Positions 18,950 to 27,810 of a DNA stretch of 64,000 bases are shown here, piece by piece (position 1 is the stretch's first letter; each line of letters opens with the position of its first letter). This stretch comes from Marivirga arenosa (GTDB taxonomy: Bacteria > Bacteroidota > Bacteroidia > Cytophagales > Cyclobacteriaceae), in the NCBI RefSeq assembly GCF_030503895.2, contig NZ_CP129970.2:1800001-1864000 (forward strand). Reading direction: 5' to 3'. The notes under the pieces were generated by a model. That model searched no databases and was not told the DNA's origin. It was given only the letters and a program-made list of their open reading frames with translations. The translations under genes and the position numbers were made by a program.

Positions 18950-21547
18950 TTAGGGAGTTATTTGATAATTATTATTAAAGAATTCATCATAACTATCTAC
19001 CATTTTTGCTTGGTAGTAAATCTGAAAATTGTCTTTTGAAATTATAAAATTACTAAAATTTAAACTATTGAAATTTTTTAAGGGCGATAAATCGCTATTA
19101 AATTTTTTATAAAAAGCTTCAGCACTTTCTTTTCCTTCAAATTCACTTAATAAAACCATTGAATAGTCGTCATTGAAAATTAAATTTCCAGCATTTAAGT
19201 TCTCATTAGGGAAGAATTTTTCAGCAAAGGATTCAATTTCAGAAGGTAATATCCCCGATAAAGCTTTATTCTTTTCATAAACCACAACGAAATAGTGGGT
19301 TTGCTCAAAATAGGGGATGTATTTAATTTGCTCTTTTTGTAATTGCTTCTGATCTAATTCATCTATTGCAGCTAATAAGGTTTTAGCAAAACTGTATAAT
19401 TCACTTTCAGGATAATCTTCCATAAATTTTTGAAGATTAAAACGGTAGGTGTTTTTTCCGTTTTGAACTCCAGAGATTAATGTTTTTAATAATACTAAGT
19501 TATCCTCATAATCATTTTCGGGATAATCATTTAAGCCATTATTGATTATGGTTAATGCGGAATCATAATATTGCTCCTGATATACTCGATAGGCATCTTC
19601 ATAAATTAGTTTAACTTTTGCACTAGCAACATTACTTTCTTCTTGATAGTTAGGATTTTCAATTAGCTTTCCGAAAATAGTATCCGGAAATCTGTTTAAT
19701 AATTCTTGTGAGAATTGTTTAGCCTTTTCAGGATTTCTCTCTTCATAATAGATATATAATAGATATAGTATTTCTGCCCTATATTCGGTATCAGGATATT
19801 TTTCTAATAATTTTTCATAAGTAGCAATAGCGTCTTCTTTTTCTTGAAGATCAAAATTGTAAATGTTCCCTAGTTTGTAATAAGCTAGCTCCATTTCTTC
19901 ATGCATTTTTCTTTGGCTTGCCGTGTCGAATGGGATTGAATTGAAGAATTCATTCCTTTCTTGTGCAATTAAATCTTCCTCTGAAATTTTCGGTTGTTCT
20001 ACACTTTCATTAGATGCAGTTGCTTCCGTTGTTGCTGATGACTCCTCTTCAAAAACTGTATTTCTTTTGGTTCTCCAATTATCTTGCAAAGAGCGGACTC
20101 CCCAAATCCTTTTAAATGTATTTCTACCTTGTGCAACGGTTGCAGGGTCATAAAAATAAAATCCACCTCCAGGGGCTGAATTATTTTGGATGGTTGGGCT
20201 ATCATTAAATGCATTATTGCTCGTATAGCTCGCTTGATTTCTTTTGGCTCTTCTTTCCTTTTTCTCCTGCTCTTTCTCATTTTGAATTCTTTCCTTTCTT
20301 TTTGAAAGGAATAAATTATTTAATGCTAAACTGTCCATTTGAGCAAGATTTAATAATGAGTCATTCTCATTAATAGTATTGATTTGTTTTATAAATTCTG
20401 AAAGTACAGCATGCCTAGTTTCAACTTGGGGATAGATTGGTTCATCTTTAGGCATAATGCTAAATGCGCTATCATAGTAAGCTTTGGCTAATGGATACTC
20501 TTTTAATCGATCAAAATATACTTTTCCTAATTTGTGATAGGAAAACGATTTTTGTCTTGGATTGTCAACACTGGATTTTATTGATGACTTATAAAATGGG
20601 ATAGCTTCTTTTATATTTCCTTGTTTTAATTCAAATTCAGCCATCTCATAATATATTTTGTCACGGAACTCCACGTTTTTCCCGTCCTTCAATAGCTGTT
20701 CGAAATATTTCCTAATTCTTTTTACATCTTCGCCTTTAGTTAATTCGGTAACTTGAGCCATATTAAGTCGAGCATAAAATGATAATTCATAAGGTGGTCG
20801 GTTTTCTAACACCTGAGAATAATTATCATAAGCTACTGCATCAAGCTTAGATTTTTGAAAAAGCTGTCCTAAAATAAAATGCATTTTTGCCTTTTTAGGC
20901 CCTTTAGGCATTACTTTTATAGCGGCACTTAAGTATTGGATTACATTATTTGGATTATTAGTTATTTGATAATAATAAGCGGCATTTAAATAAAGATACC
21001 TTTGGTTGGATTTAGATAGTTTCTGCCTATTTAAATAATCAATTACTGCTAAAGCATTATTGAGTTCGCCATATTCTGTAAATGTTCTTATTAAATGAGT
21101 GAGAGCATAATATCGGGTTTGCTCATCTTCACTATTCACATTTACATATTTCAGAGTTTCAATTGATTCCTCATATTCTTGATTTAGCATTCTGGCAATT
21201 CCTACCAATATGTAGCTATCATCTACCCATTTACTAACTTCATGTCGTTGTATAGCAATGGATGCTTTTTTTATAATATCTTCAATTTTCTCCGTATTTG
21301 AATTAACAATGTTAGTGTCAATTGGAGCTTTTACTTTTAAAACTCTATTGAAATTGTTCTTGTGAGCTTCTTTAATTTCAAGTAATACCTCATCTAATTT
21401 TTCGTTAGCAATAAAATAGGCATTATACTTAGCGGTAATATTATGATAACTATAGCCAATCACACCAGAATTTTCTGGGGAGCAGCTTACAATAATCAAG
21501 AATAGCCCGAATAATATTAAGCGATATTTTTTTATTTTAATCAGCAC
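18950..21547 (-). CDS. sprE: SprE/PorW-like TPR lipoprotein of type IX secretion
   Basis: 865 residues. Signal with lipobox LIIVSC (C22), then many TPR-like helical repeats from about 60 to 400, a charged low-complexity linker of Lys/Arg/Glu near 405-435, an Asn/Ser-rich stretch, further TPRs (550-720) and a C-terminal domain ending QIYYQAKMVDSY. This length, lipidation and architecture match SprE of F. johnsoniae and PorW of P. gingivalis, needed for type IX secretion. The start is a GTG: the frame has no ATG between the upstream stop and the signal peptide. The identity rests on architecture and context, not alignment. Confidence 0.82.
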   Translation of the reverse strand: MLIKIKKYRLILFGLFLIIVSCSPENSGVIGYSYHNITAKYNAYFIANEKLDEVLLEIKEAHKNNFNRVLKVKAPIDTNIVNSNTEKIEDIIKKASIAIQRHEVSKWVDDSYILVGIARMLNQEYEESIETLKYVNVNSEDEQTRYYALTHLIRTFTEYGELNNALAVIDYLNRQKLSKSNQRYLYLNAAYYYQITNNPNNVIQYLSAAIKVMPKGPKKAKMHFILGQLFQKSKLDAVAYDNYSQVLENRPPYELSFYARLNMAQVTELTKGEDVKRIRKYFEQLLKDGKNVEFRDKIYYEMAEFELKQGNIKEAIPFYKSSIKSSVDNPRQKSFSYHKLGKVYFDRLKEYPLAKAYYDSAFSIMPKDEPIYPQVETRHAVLSEFIKQINTINENDSLLNLAQMDSLALNNLFLSKRKERIQNEKEQEKKERRAKRNQASYTSNNAFNDSPTIQNNSAPGGGFYFYDPATVAQGRNTFKRIWGVRSLQDNWRTKRNTVFEEESSATTEATASNESVEQPKISEEDLIAQERNEFFNSIPFDTASQRKMHEEMELAYYKLGNIYNFDLQEKEDAIATYEKLLEKYPDTEYRAEILYLLYIYYEERNPEKAKQFSQELLNRFPDTIFGKLIENPNYQEESNVASAKVKLIYEDAYRVYQEQYYDSALTIINNGLNDYPENDYEDNLVLLKTLISGVQNGKNTYRFNLQKFMEDYPESELYSFAKTLLAAIDELDQKQLQKEQIKYIPYFEQTHYFVVVYEKNKALSGILPSEIESFAEKFFPNENLNAGNLIFNDDYSMVLLSEFEGKESAEAFYKKFNSDLSPLKNFNSLNFSNFIISKDNFQIYYQAKMVDSYDEFFNNNYQITP

Positions 21548-21593
21548 AGTAATTTTGAAACGACTAAATTAAGCGATTCATATAAGAAAACTG

Positions 21594-21622
21594 TTGTGAG
21601 TCGTTGATAATATGTATTTTTG
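21594..21622 (+). promoter_or_regulatory. Promoter of the M23 peptidase-bactofilin operon
   Basis: TTG at 21594-21596 and TATTTTTG at 21615-21622, with an 18-base spacer. This is the full Bacteroidota sigma-A type pattern (TTG, 17-20 bases, TAnnTTTG), placed 41 bp before the ATG at 21664 in the gap between divergent genes. Confidence 0.7.
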
Positions 21623-21663
21623 CATAAAATATTAAAATAACAAATTTGCGAATAAGAAAAACA

Positions 21664-22515
21664 ATGTCCAATTGGCTTACCACAAGATATCAAATGGTGG
21701 TAAGAAACGAAGAAAACTTAGCTGAAGTATCTTCACTTAACTTTACTTATGCAAAAGTTGCTGTAGTAGGACTATTAACTTTCGTTTTGATATTCATTGG
21801 TGCATTATATCTATCCCAATCATTATTAGCACAATGGTTTGATCCACGGCATACCACAATGGAGTATAATCAAAAGTTATTGTCGCTGACTATGGAAATG
21901 GATTCATTGAAATCAAGGCTGCAGGCACAAGATCAATTTATAGGTAATCTTCAAACCATATTAAAGGGTGATGTGCCAGATGGAGAAACTTATCGGAGAC
22001 CAAGCCAGGTCAACACCGAGGAATTGAACAGAGATATGAATCCTCAAAAGATGAATGCAGGGGATTCAATTATTAGGCAGGAGTTTGAAGAGCAAGACTT
22101 TAGCTTAACTAGTTATTCTAGCAATAACTATTCAGAAGAATTAAAGGATATATTCTTTTTTCCTCCTTTGCAAGGTATTGTTAGTTCTCCATATGATATG
22201 AGTATTGATCATTATGGAATAGATATAGTAGCAAAATCTAACGAGCCAGTAAAATCTATTGCAGATGGTACCGTTATATTATCATCATGGACTCAAGACG
22301 GAGGGTATGTTATAGCAATTCAACATAGAGCGAATTTAATATCAGTTGTAAGGCATAATTCTGCTATATTAAAAAAAGTTGGTAATTTTGTAAATGCAGG
22401 GGAGGTTATTTCAATTATAGGTAATTCTGGAGAGTTAACTACAGGCCCGCATGTTCATTTAGAAATATGGTATAATGGTAACCCGGTTGATCCGGAAGAA
22501 TTTATTACCTTTTAA
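21664..22515 (+). CDS. Membrane-anchored M23 (LytM-type) metallopeptidase
   Basis: Probable peptidoglycan endopeptidase. 283 residues from the ATG at 21664 (a TTG 18 bases earlier is unnecessary). One transmembrane segment (about 29-52), a coiled-coil stretch (about 65-100), a variable linker, and an M23 domain at about 165-280. The zinc ligands are complete: HYGID gives H183 and D187, and PHVHLEIW gives H263 and H265. The bactofilin gene follows by 24 bp, and M23 enzymes paired with bactofilins shape the cell wall in several bacteria. I infer the same pairing here. Confidence 0.9.
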   Translation: MSNWLTTRYQMVVRNEENLAEVSSLNFTYAKVAVVGLLTFVLIFIGALYLSQSLLAQWFDPRHTTMEYNQKLLSLTMEMDSLKSRLQAQDQFIGNLQTILKGDVPDGETYRRPSQVNTEELNRDMNPQKMNAGDSIIRQEFEEQDFSLTSYSSNNYSEELKDIFFFPPLQGIVSSPYDMSIDHYGIDIVAKSNEPVKSIADGTVILSSWTQDGGYVIAIQHRANLISVVRHNSAILKKVGNFVNAGEVISIIGNSGELTTGPHVHLEIWYNGNPVDPEEFITF

Positions 22516-22539
22516 AATAATTAAGAAAAGAATACAGAA

Positions 22540-22983
22540 ATGTTTAATAACAAGCAAGAAAAAATACAGATGGCACAGGATATCACAAGTTCTAGCAATA
22601 CTATTGGTAAAGGAACTACTATAAATGGAGATTTAGAGACATTTGGTAATATCAGAATAGATGGGAAAGTGATTGGTAATATTAAAACCAAGTCAAAATT
22701 GGTTTTAGGTGGCACCTCTCATATAGAAGGAAATGTATTGGCTCAAAATGCAGAAATAGAAGGTGAAGTTAAAGGAGTAGTTGAAATAACTGAATTACTT
22801 GTATTAAAACCATCAGCTGTTGTTCACGGTGACATTATTACAAATAAGCTAATTGTTGAATCAGGTGCTACATTCAATGGCGAATGTAAAATGGGTGTTT
22901 CTAACAAGTCTATTAAAATAGGTGATGAAAAAGGAAACAAATCACAATCAAACCCAAAAATTGAAGAAGCAAAAGCAGTATAA
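22540..22983 (+). CDS. Bactofilin (polymer-forming cytoskeletal protein)
   Basis: 147 residues (137 if the in-frame ATG at 22570 is used). A right-handed beta-helix core at about 22-120 is seen as repeats of short strands: GKGTTINGDLET, FGNIRIDGKVIGNI, HIEGNVLAQNAEIEGEVKG and KLIVESGATFNGEC. The ends are short and unstructured, with an Asn/Ser/Lys-rich tail. It forms filaments that scaffold wall enzymes near the membrane; the M23 peptidase just upstream is its probable client. Its last 59 bases also encode the start of atpZ in another frame. Confidence 0.9.
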   Translation: MFNNKQEKIQMAQDITSSSNTIGKGTTINGDLETFGNIRIDGKVIGNIKTKSKLVLGGTSHIEGNVLAQNAEIEGEVKGVVEITELLVLKPSAVVHGDIITNKLIVESGATFNGECKMGVSNKSIKIGDEKGNKSQSNPKIEEAKAV

Positions 22984-23173
22984 TAATTATCTTAAATTTT
23001 CTGGTTTAGCCATTCAAATGGCTGTAACCATTTACCTAGGCAACTTGCTAGGTGAATATGTAGATGAAGTTGCCGAAAGTGGGTCTGACATTTATACCAA
23101 AGTCATAACGCTTTTGGCAGTTTTCTTATCCATATTTGTTGTGATAAGAGAAGTTATAAAATCCCAAGAATAG
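22925..23173 (+). CDS. atpZ: AtpZ/AtpI-like small membrane protein
   Basis: 82 residues from the ATG at 22925. A Lys/Gln-rich cytoplasmic start is followed by two transmembrane helices (about 27-47 and 57-77); the sequence SGLAIQMAVTIYLGNLLGEYVDE is the AtpZ/AtpI signature. These proteins help assemble the ATP synthase rotor or import magnesium, according to work in other bacteria. The start overlaps the bactofilin gene by 59 bases in another frame; no later start gives a full first helix, so the overlap looks real. Confidence 0.8.
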   Translation: MKKETNHNQTQKLKKQKQYNNYLKFSGLAIQMAVTIYLGNLLGEYVDEVAESGSDIYTKVITLLAVFLSIFVVIREVIKSQE

Positions 23174-23177
23174 ATTC

Positions 23178-23567
23178 ATGCTTAAAAGATTAATGATTTT
23201 TACACTATTAACATTAGTGTTAGCAGTAGTAATTCTATTTGCCCAAAACTGGTATTTATCAAACCAAAATGAAGTATTGTCTTATTCTTTAGAGGCAATG
23301 TATATTTTTCACTTCATATCATTTATTGTAATAGCTAGTTCAGTTGGATTATTAAGCAAAAAACTTCCTGATCAAGTAGGATACTTCTATTTAGCAAGTG
23401 TATTTATTAAAATTGGATTATTTGTTCTGATTTTTAAGAATACTTTGTTTTCAGAAGAAGAATTGAATTTTCCTGAAAGAATTTCCATTATCATCCCTTT
23501 CTTCATGTTTTTAGTTATGGAAGCTATTTATAGCGGAAGGCTTATGAATACCAATGACAAAGCATGA
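23178..23567 (+). CDS. Small four-helix membrane protein before atpB
   Basis: 129 residues, four transmembrane helices (about 4-24, 37-58, 66-88 and 96-115), with a positively charged start and a hydrophilic tail. It lies between atpZ and atpB, where Bacteroidota often keep an unnamed AtpI-like protein; I recall the name DUF6168 for a similar family but cannot verify it. Position suggests a role in ATP synthase assembly. No catalytic motif is visible. Confidence 0.7.
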   Translation: MLKRLMIFTLLTLVLAVVILFAQNWYLSNQNEVLSYSLEAMYIFHFISFIVIASSVGLLSKKLPDQVGYFYLASVFIKIGLFVLIFKNTLFSEEELNFPERISIIIPFFMFLVMEAIYSGRLMNTNDKA

Positions 23568-23620
23568 ATTTTCAAGTGGTAAAAAACTTAATAAAAAAAT
23601 TATGTTTATTAAGAAAATGA

Positions 23621-23628
23621 TTACCTTT
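23621..23628 (+). promoter_or_regulatory. -7 promoter box before atpB
   Basis: TACCTTTG matches TAnnTTTG, 34-50 bp before the two possible atpB starts. No TTG lies at the expected distance upstream, so the -33 half is weak. It suggests that atpB onward can be transcribed apart from the bactofilin genes. Confidence 0.45.
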
Positions 23629-23661
23629 GCCCCCAAATTAAGGCTATCGTAGAAAAGTAGA

Positions 23662-24747
23662 ATGATCAATCCAACTATAATGAGAAAAACATTGTTGTTC
23701 GCACTTTTAGTATCGCTATTTAACGTGAATACGTTATTTGCGGTTTCAGGAGGTTCGGAAGAAGGTGGGCAAATAGACACCCAAGAGGAGATAAAAGATT
23801 ATATTGAGCATCACTTACAAGATTCTCATGATTTTACTTTGTGGACCAACGGTAAAACAGGAACCCATATTGGTTTTCATTTACCAGTTATCTTATGGTC
23901 TGATGGTCTTCATGTTTTCTCTTCTTCAAAGTTTGATCATGGACATGAGGTAGCTGAATCAAACGGAAAGTATTTTGCACTCTATCACAGTAAAGTTTAT
24001 GAAACTAATGCAGAGGGTGAAATTAATTTAGATGAAGAAGGTCACGCTACAAATTCAAAACCTTTAGATTTTTCAATCACGAAAAATGTGGTAGGGATGC
24101 TTTTAGCTTCATTGTTAATATTTTTAGGTTTTAACAGTTTAGCAAGGGGTTATCACAAAAGAGCAATTCCGAAAGGCGTTGGTCGAATTCTTGAACCATT
24201 AGTGATTTATGTGCGCGATGAGATCGCAAGACCAAACATTGGTCCTAAATACGAGAAGTTTATTCCTTATTTACTTACAGTATTTTTCTACATATGGATA
24301 TTGAATCTATTAGGTTTAACGCCTTTAGGGTTCAATGTAACGGGTAATATTGCCATTACAGTTGGTTTAGCACTCATTACATTCGTTGTTACACAGTTTA
24401 GTGGGAATAAAAATTATTGGAAGCATATTTTCTGGATGCCAGGTGTGCCTGTAGTCATGAAAATTATCTTGATGCCAATTGAGGTATTAGGAATGTTTAC
24501 AAAGCCATTTGCCTTGTTGATACGTTTATTTGCAAACATAACAGCTGGTCACGTAGTAGTAATGAGTTTAATAGCTTTAATTATTACAATGCGCGCTCAA
24601 TTTGGTATAGTAGCTTCTTCAAGTATTTCATTTGGCTTAGCGTTTTTTATTACCCTAATAGAATTATTAGTAGCTTTTCTTCAAGCGTATATCTTCACAA
24701 TGTTATCAGCATTATTTATAGGTATGGCAGTAGAGGAGCATCATTAA
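23662..24747 (+). CDS. atpB: F-type ATP synthase subunit a
   Basis: Provides the stationary half of the proton channel. 361 residues, longer than E. coli subunit a (271) because of a cleavable signal-like start and a hydrophilic periplasmic domain of about 105 residues rich in His and Glu (30-135), common in Bacteroidota. The membrane part follows, with the essential arginine R288 in LLIRLFANITAGH and the conserved LIELLVAFLQAYIFTML near the end. The start may be the ATG at 23662 or the one at 23680; the second gives the more usual signal peptide. Confidence 0.94.
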   Translation: MINPTIMRKTLLFALLVSLFNVNTLFAVSGGSEEGGQIDTQEEIKDYIEHHLQDSHDFTLWTNGKTGTHIGFHLPVILWSDGLHVFSSSKFDHGHEVAESNGKYFALYHSKVYETNAEGEINLDEEGHATNSKPLDFSITKNVVGMLLASLLIFLGFNSLARGYHKRAIPKGVGRILEPLVIYVRDEIARPNIGPKYEKFIPYLLTVFFYIWILNLLGLTPLGFNVTGNIAITVGLALITFVVTQFSGNKNYWKHIFWMPGVPVVMKIILMPIEVLGMFTKPFALLIRLFANITAGHVVVMSLIALIITMRAQFGIVASSSISFGLAFFITLIELLVAFLQAYIFTMLSALFIGMAVEEHH

Positions 24748-24770
24748 AAGAGTATTTTTGTTTAATTTAA

Positions 24771-24974
<204 letters not shown>

Positions 24975-24993
24975 TTAATCCTGAAAATGAAAC

Positions 24994-25033
24994 AACGCTA
25001 TTTGTATGCGCTAGGCTGCAAATAGCGTTTTTA
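24994..25033 (+). terminator. Intra-operon hairpin between atpE and atpF
   Basis: AACGCTATTTG (24994-25004) is exactly complementary to CAAATAGCGTT (25019-25029), giving an 11-bp stem and a 14-base loop, followed by TTTTA. Being inside the operon, it is better read as an attenuator or mRNA-stabilising end that raises the output of subunit c over the later genes. Confidence 0.7.
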
Positions 25034-25059
25034 AAAATTTAAATTAATCAAAGAAAAAA

Positions 25060-25560
25060 ATGGAACAATTAATAAATGACTTTTCTCCGGGCTTGTTTTT
25101 CATGCAGCTCATCATTTTTGGTGTTCTCTTGTTATTGTTAACAAAGTTTGCTTGGAAACCCATTCTAAATTCTTTGAAAGCAAGAGAAGGTAGTATTGCA
25201 GATGCATTGCAAGCTGCTGAAAATGCTAAAGAAGAAATGGCGAAATTACAGGCTGATAACCAAAAGTTATTGCAAGAAGCTAGAATGGAGAGAGATAAAT
25301 TGCTTAAAGAAGCAACAGATATTGCTAATAAGATTAAAGAAGAAGCGAAATCTGATGCGGCTAAGCAAGCTGATAAAATGATAGCTGATGCTAAAAACTC
25401 TATTGAAGTAGAGAAAAATGCAGCATTGAAAGAAGTAACTACTAAAGTTGCTGAGCTTTCATTAGAAATAGCTGAAAAAGTTATCCGCAAAAACTTATCT
25501 GACGATAAAGCTCAAAAAGCTTTAGCTGAAGATTTTATGAAAGAATTGAAACTCAATTAA
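25060..25560 (+). CDS. atpF: F-type ATP synthase subunit b
   Basis: Peripheral stalk. 166 residues: one N-terminal membrane helix (about 10-30, LFFMQLIIFGVLLLLLTKFAW), then a long charged amphipathic helix dominated by Ala, Lys and Glu that dimerises along the stalk. Spacing to atpH is 9 bp. No sign of a second b' gene. Confidence 0.94.
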   Translation: MEQLINDFSPGLFFMQLIIFGVLLLLLTKFAWKPILNSLKAREGSIADALQAAENAKEEMAKLQADNQKLLQEARMERDKLLKEATDIANKIKEEAKSDAAKQADKMIADAKNSIEVEKNAALKEVTTKVAELSLEIAEKVIRKNLSDDKAQKALAEDFMKELKLN

Positions 25561-25569
25561 TCTGATCCA

Positions 25570-26127
25570 ATGTCAGAATATAGAATTGCATCCCGATATG
25601 CCCAGTCTTTGTTAGACCTTTCTGTTGAGAAGGGAACATTAGAAGATGCAAAGGCAGATATGGAATTACTTTCGAAAGTCTGTACTGAAAATAGAGACTT
25701 TGTATTGATGTTGAATAATCCTATTTTGGAGAGCCTAAGAAAGGCTGCCATAGTAAAGAAAGTATTCAGCGGCAAAGTTCAGGATATGACATCCAAATTT
25801 TTTGAAATTGTTTCAAGAAAGAATAGAGACAAATATTTACCTGAGATTGCGAAAGTTTTCAAGCAGCTTTACAATGAACATAAGGGAATTATTACTGCTG
25901 AAGTAAGCACAACATTTCCATTAGATGATGCTCTTCGTTCAGAAGTTGTAAAAATAGTTACAGAGATTTCTGGCAAAGAAGTTGAATTAAACGAAACAGT
26001 AGATGAATCTTTGATTGGTGGATTTTTGATTCGCGTAGGCGATAGACAAATAGATGAAACTATTCAAAGTAAATTAAATGATTTGAGAAGGGAATTAACT
26101 CAAAATCAATATATCAAAAAGATTTAA
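25570..26127 (+). CDS. atpH: F-type ATP synthase subunit delta
   Basis: 185 residues. Links the b stalk to the alpha subunits. Helical N-terminal domain opens with EYRIASRYAQSLLDLS, the family's usual beginning; the C-terminal part has the conserved pattern VDESLIGGFLIRVGDRQIDETI. Spacing to atpA is 28 bp. Confidence 0.94.
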   Translation: MSEYRIASRYAQSLLDLSVEKGTLEDAKADMELLSKVCTENRDFVLMLNNPILESLRKAAIVKKVFSGKVQDMTSKFFEIVSRKNRDKYLPEIAKVFKQLYNEHKGIITAEVSTTFPLDDALRSEVVKIVTEISGKEVELNETVDESLIGGFLIRVGDRQIDETIQSKLNDLRRELTQNQYIKKI

Positions 26128-26155
26128 AAATTAATTAACCTATAATATAAGAATA

Positions 26156-27730
26156 ATGGCAGAGGTTAGACCAGACGAGGTTTCAGCAATATTAAGAGAG
26201 CAACTTTCAGGCTTCAAAACAGAAGCAGAATTAGAAGAAGTTGGTACCGTCCTTCAAGTAGGTGATGGTGTTGCACGTATTTACGGCTTAACTCAAGCTC
26301 AATCAGGTGAGTTATTAGAGTTTGAAAATGGCTTACAAGCTTTAGTACTTAACTTAGAAGAAGATAATGTAGGTGCTGTACTTTTAGGAAGCTCTCAAGG
26401 TATTAAAGAAGGAGATGCTGTTAAAAGAACTGGTAAAATTGCATCGATTAAAGTTGGTGATGGAATCGCAGGTAGAGTTGTAAACACTTTAGGTCAACCA
26501 ATTGATGGTAAAGGACCGATTGAAGGTGAACTTTACGATATGCCTTTAGAGCGTAAAGCGCCTGGTGTAATTTTCCGTGAGCCAGTAACTGAACCATTAC
26601 AAACAGGTATTAAGTCAATTGATGCAATGATTCCTGTTGGAAGAGGTCAGCGTGAGTTAATCATTGGTGACCGTCAAACTGGTAAAACAGCTGTTGCGAT
26701 TGATACCATCATTAACCAAAAAGAATTTTATGATGCTGGTGAGCCAGTTTACTGTATTTATGTAGCGATTGGTCAAAAGGCTTCAACTGTTGCTCAAATT
26801 GTATCAGAATTAGAAAAAGCTGGTGCAATGGCTTATACTACTATTGTTTCAGCTTCTGCAGCTGATCCTGCTCCATTACAATTCTTTGCTCCATTTGCTG
26901 GTGCTGCAATTGGCGAATACTTCAGAGATACGGGTCGTCCAGGTTTAATTGTTTATGATGATTTATCAAAACAAGCCGTAGCATACCGTGAAGTTTCATT
27001 ATTATTAAGAAGACCTCCAGGACGTGAAGCATACCCTGGTGATGTATTCTATCTTCACTCAAGATTATTAGAAAGAGCTGCTAAGGTTATTAATGATGAT
27101 GACATTGCTAAAGATATGAACGACTTACCTCCTTCTTTAAAAGGTAAAGTTAAAGGGGGGGGTTCATTAACCGCACTTCCAATTATTGAGACTCAAGCGG
27201 GAGATGTTTCTGCTTATATTCCAACAAACGTAATTTCAATTACTGACGGTCAGATATTCTTAGAAACAAACCTCTTTAACTCAGGTATTAGACCTGCTAT
27301 TAACGTAGGTATCTCGGTTTCTCGTGTGGGTGGTAATGCACAGATTAAGTCAATGAAGAAGGTTTCAGGTACTTTGAAATTAGATCAAGCCCAGTTCCGT
27401 GAACTAGAAGCTTTTGCTAAATTCGGATCTGACTTAGATGCTACAACAAAAAGAGTTATTGAGAGAGGTAGAAGAAACCAAGAGATTCTTAAACAAGGAC
27501 AATATTCTCCAGTTGCTGTTGAGCAGCAGGTAGCTATTATTATTGCCTCTACAAAAGGATTCTTAGATAAGGTGCCAGTTGATAAAGTTCGTGCTTTCGA
27601 GAAGGAATTTGCGATGATGATGGAAAACAAAGAGAAAGAAACATTAGACGCTTTCAAAGCTGGTAAAATTAATGACGATTTAATTGCAGTGGTTAAGAAA
27701 GTAGCTGACGATTTATCGTCTAAATATTAA
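26156..27730 (+). CDS. atpA: F-type ATP synthase subunit alpha
   Basis: Non-catalytic nucleotide-binding subunit of F1. 524 residues with the P-loop [13 protein letters not shown] near 170-182 and the family signature around [13 protein letters not shown], plus the C-terminal helical bundle. Codon use is more regular than in most neighbours (many GGT, CGT and GCT), consistent with high expression. A hairpin separates it from atpG. Confidence 0.97.
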   Translation: MAEVRPDEVSAILREQLSGFKTEAELEEVGTVLQVGDGVARIYGLTQAQSGELLEFENGLQALVLNLEEDNVGAVLLGSSQGIKEGDAVKRTGKIASIKVGDGIAGRVVNTLGQPIDGKGPIEGELYDMPLERKAPGVIFREPVTEPLQTGIKSIDAMIPVGRGQRELIIGDRQTGKTAVAIDTIINQKEFYDAGEPVYCIYVAIGQKASTVAQIVSELEKAGAMAYTTIVSASAADPAPLQFFAPFAGAAIGEYFRDTGRPGLIVYDDLSKQAVAYREVSLLLRRPPGREAYPGDVFYLHSRLLERAAKVINDDDIAKDMNDLPPSLKGKVKGGGSLTALPIIETQAGDVSAYIPTNVISITDGQIFLETNLFNSGIRPAINVGISVSRVGGNAQIKSMKKVSGTLKLDQAQFRELEAFAKFGSDLDATTKRVIERGRRNQEILKQGQYSPVAVEQQVAIIIASTKGFLDKVPVDKVRAFEKEFAMMMENKEKETLDAFKAGKINDDLIAVVKKVADDLSSKY

Positions 27731-27736
27731 TTATTT

Positions 27737-27766
27737 AGGAGCTCAAAAGAGCTCCTTTAAAAGTTT
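27737..27766 (+). terminator. Intra-operon hairpin between atpA and atpG
   Basis: AGGAGCTC (27737-27744), AAAA loop, GAGCTCCT (27749-27756), then TTTAAAAGTTT. The 8-bp stem is perfect with a four-base loop. It lies 55 bp before atpG, so it would act as a partial terminator or processing signal. Confidence 0.6.
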
Positions 27767-27810
27767 AAGATAAATTTTCCTTGTAAAGGTAAAAATAGAT
27801 ATAAGGCTGT

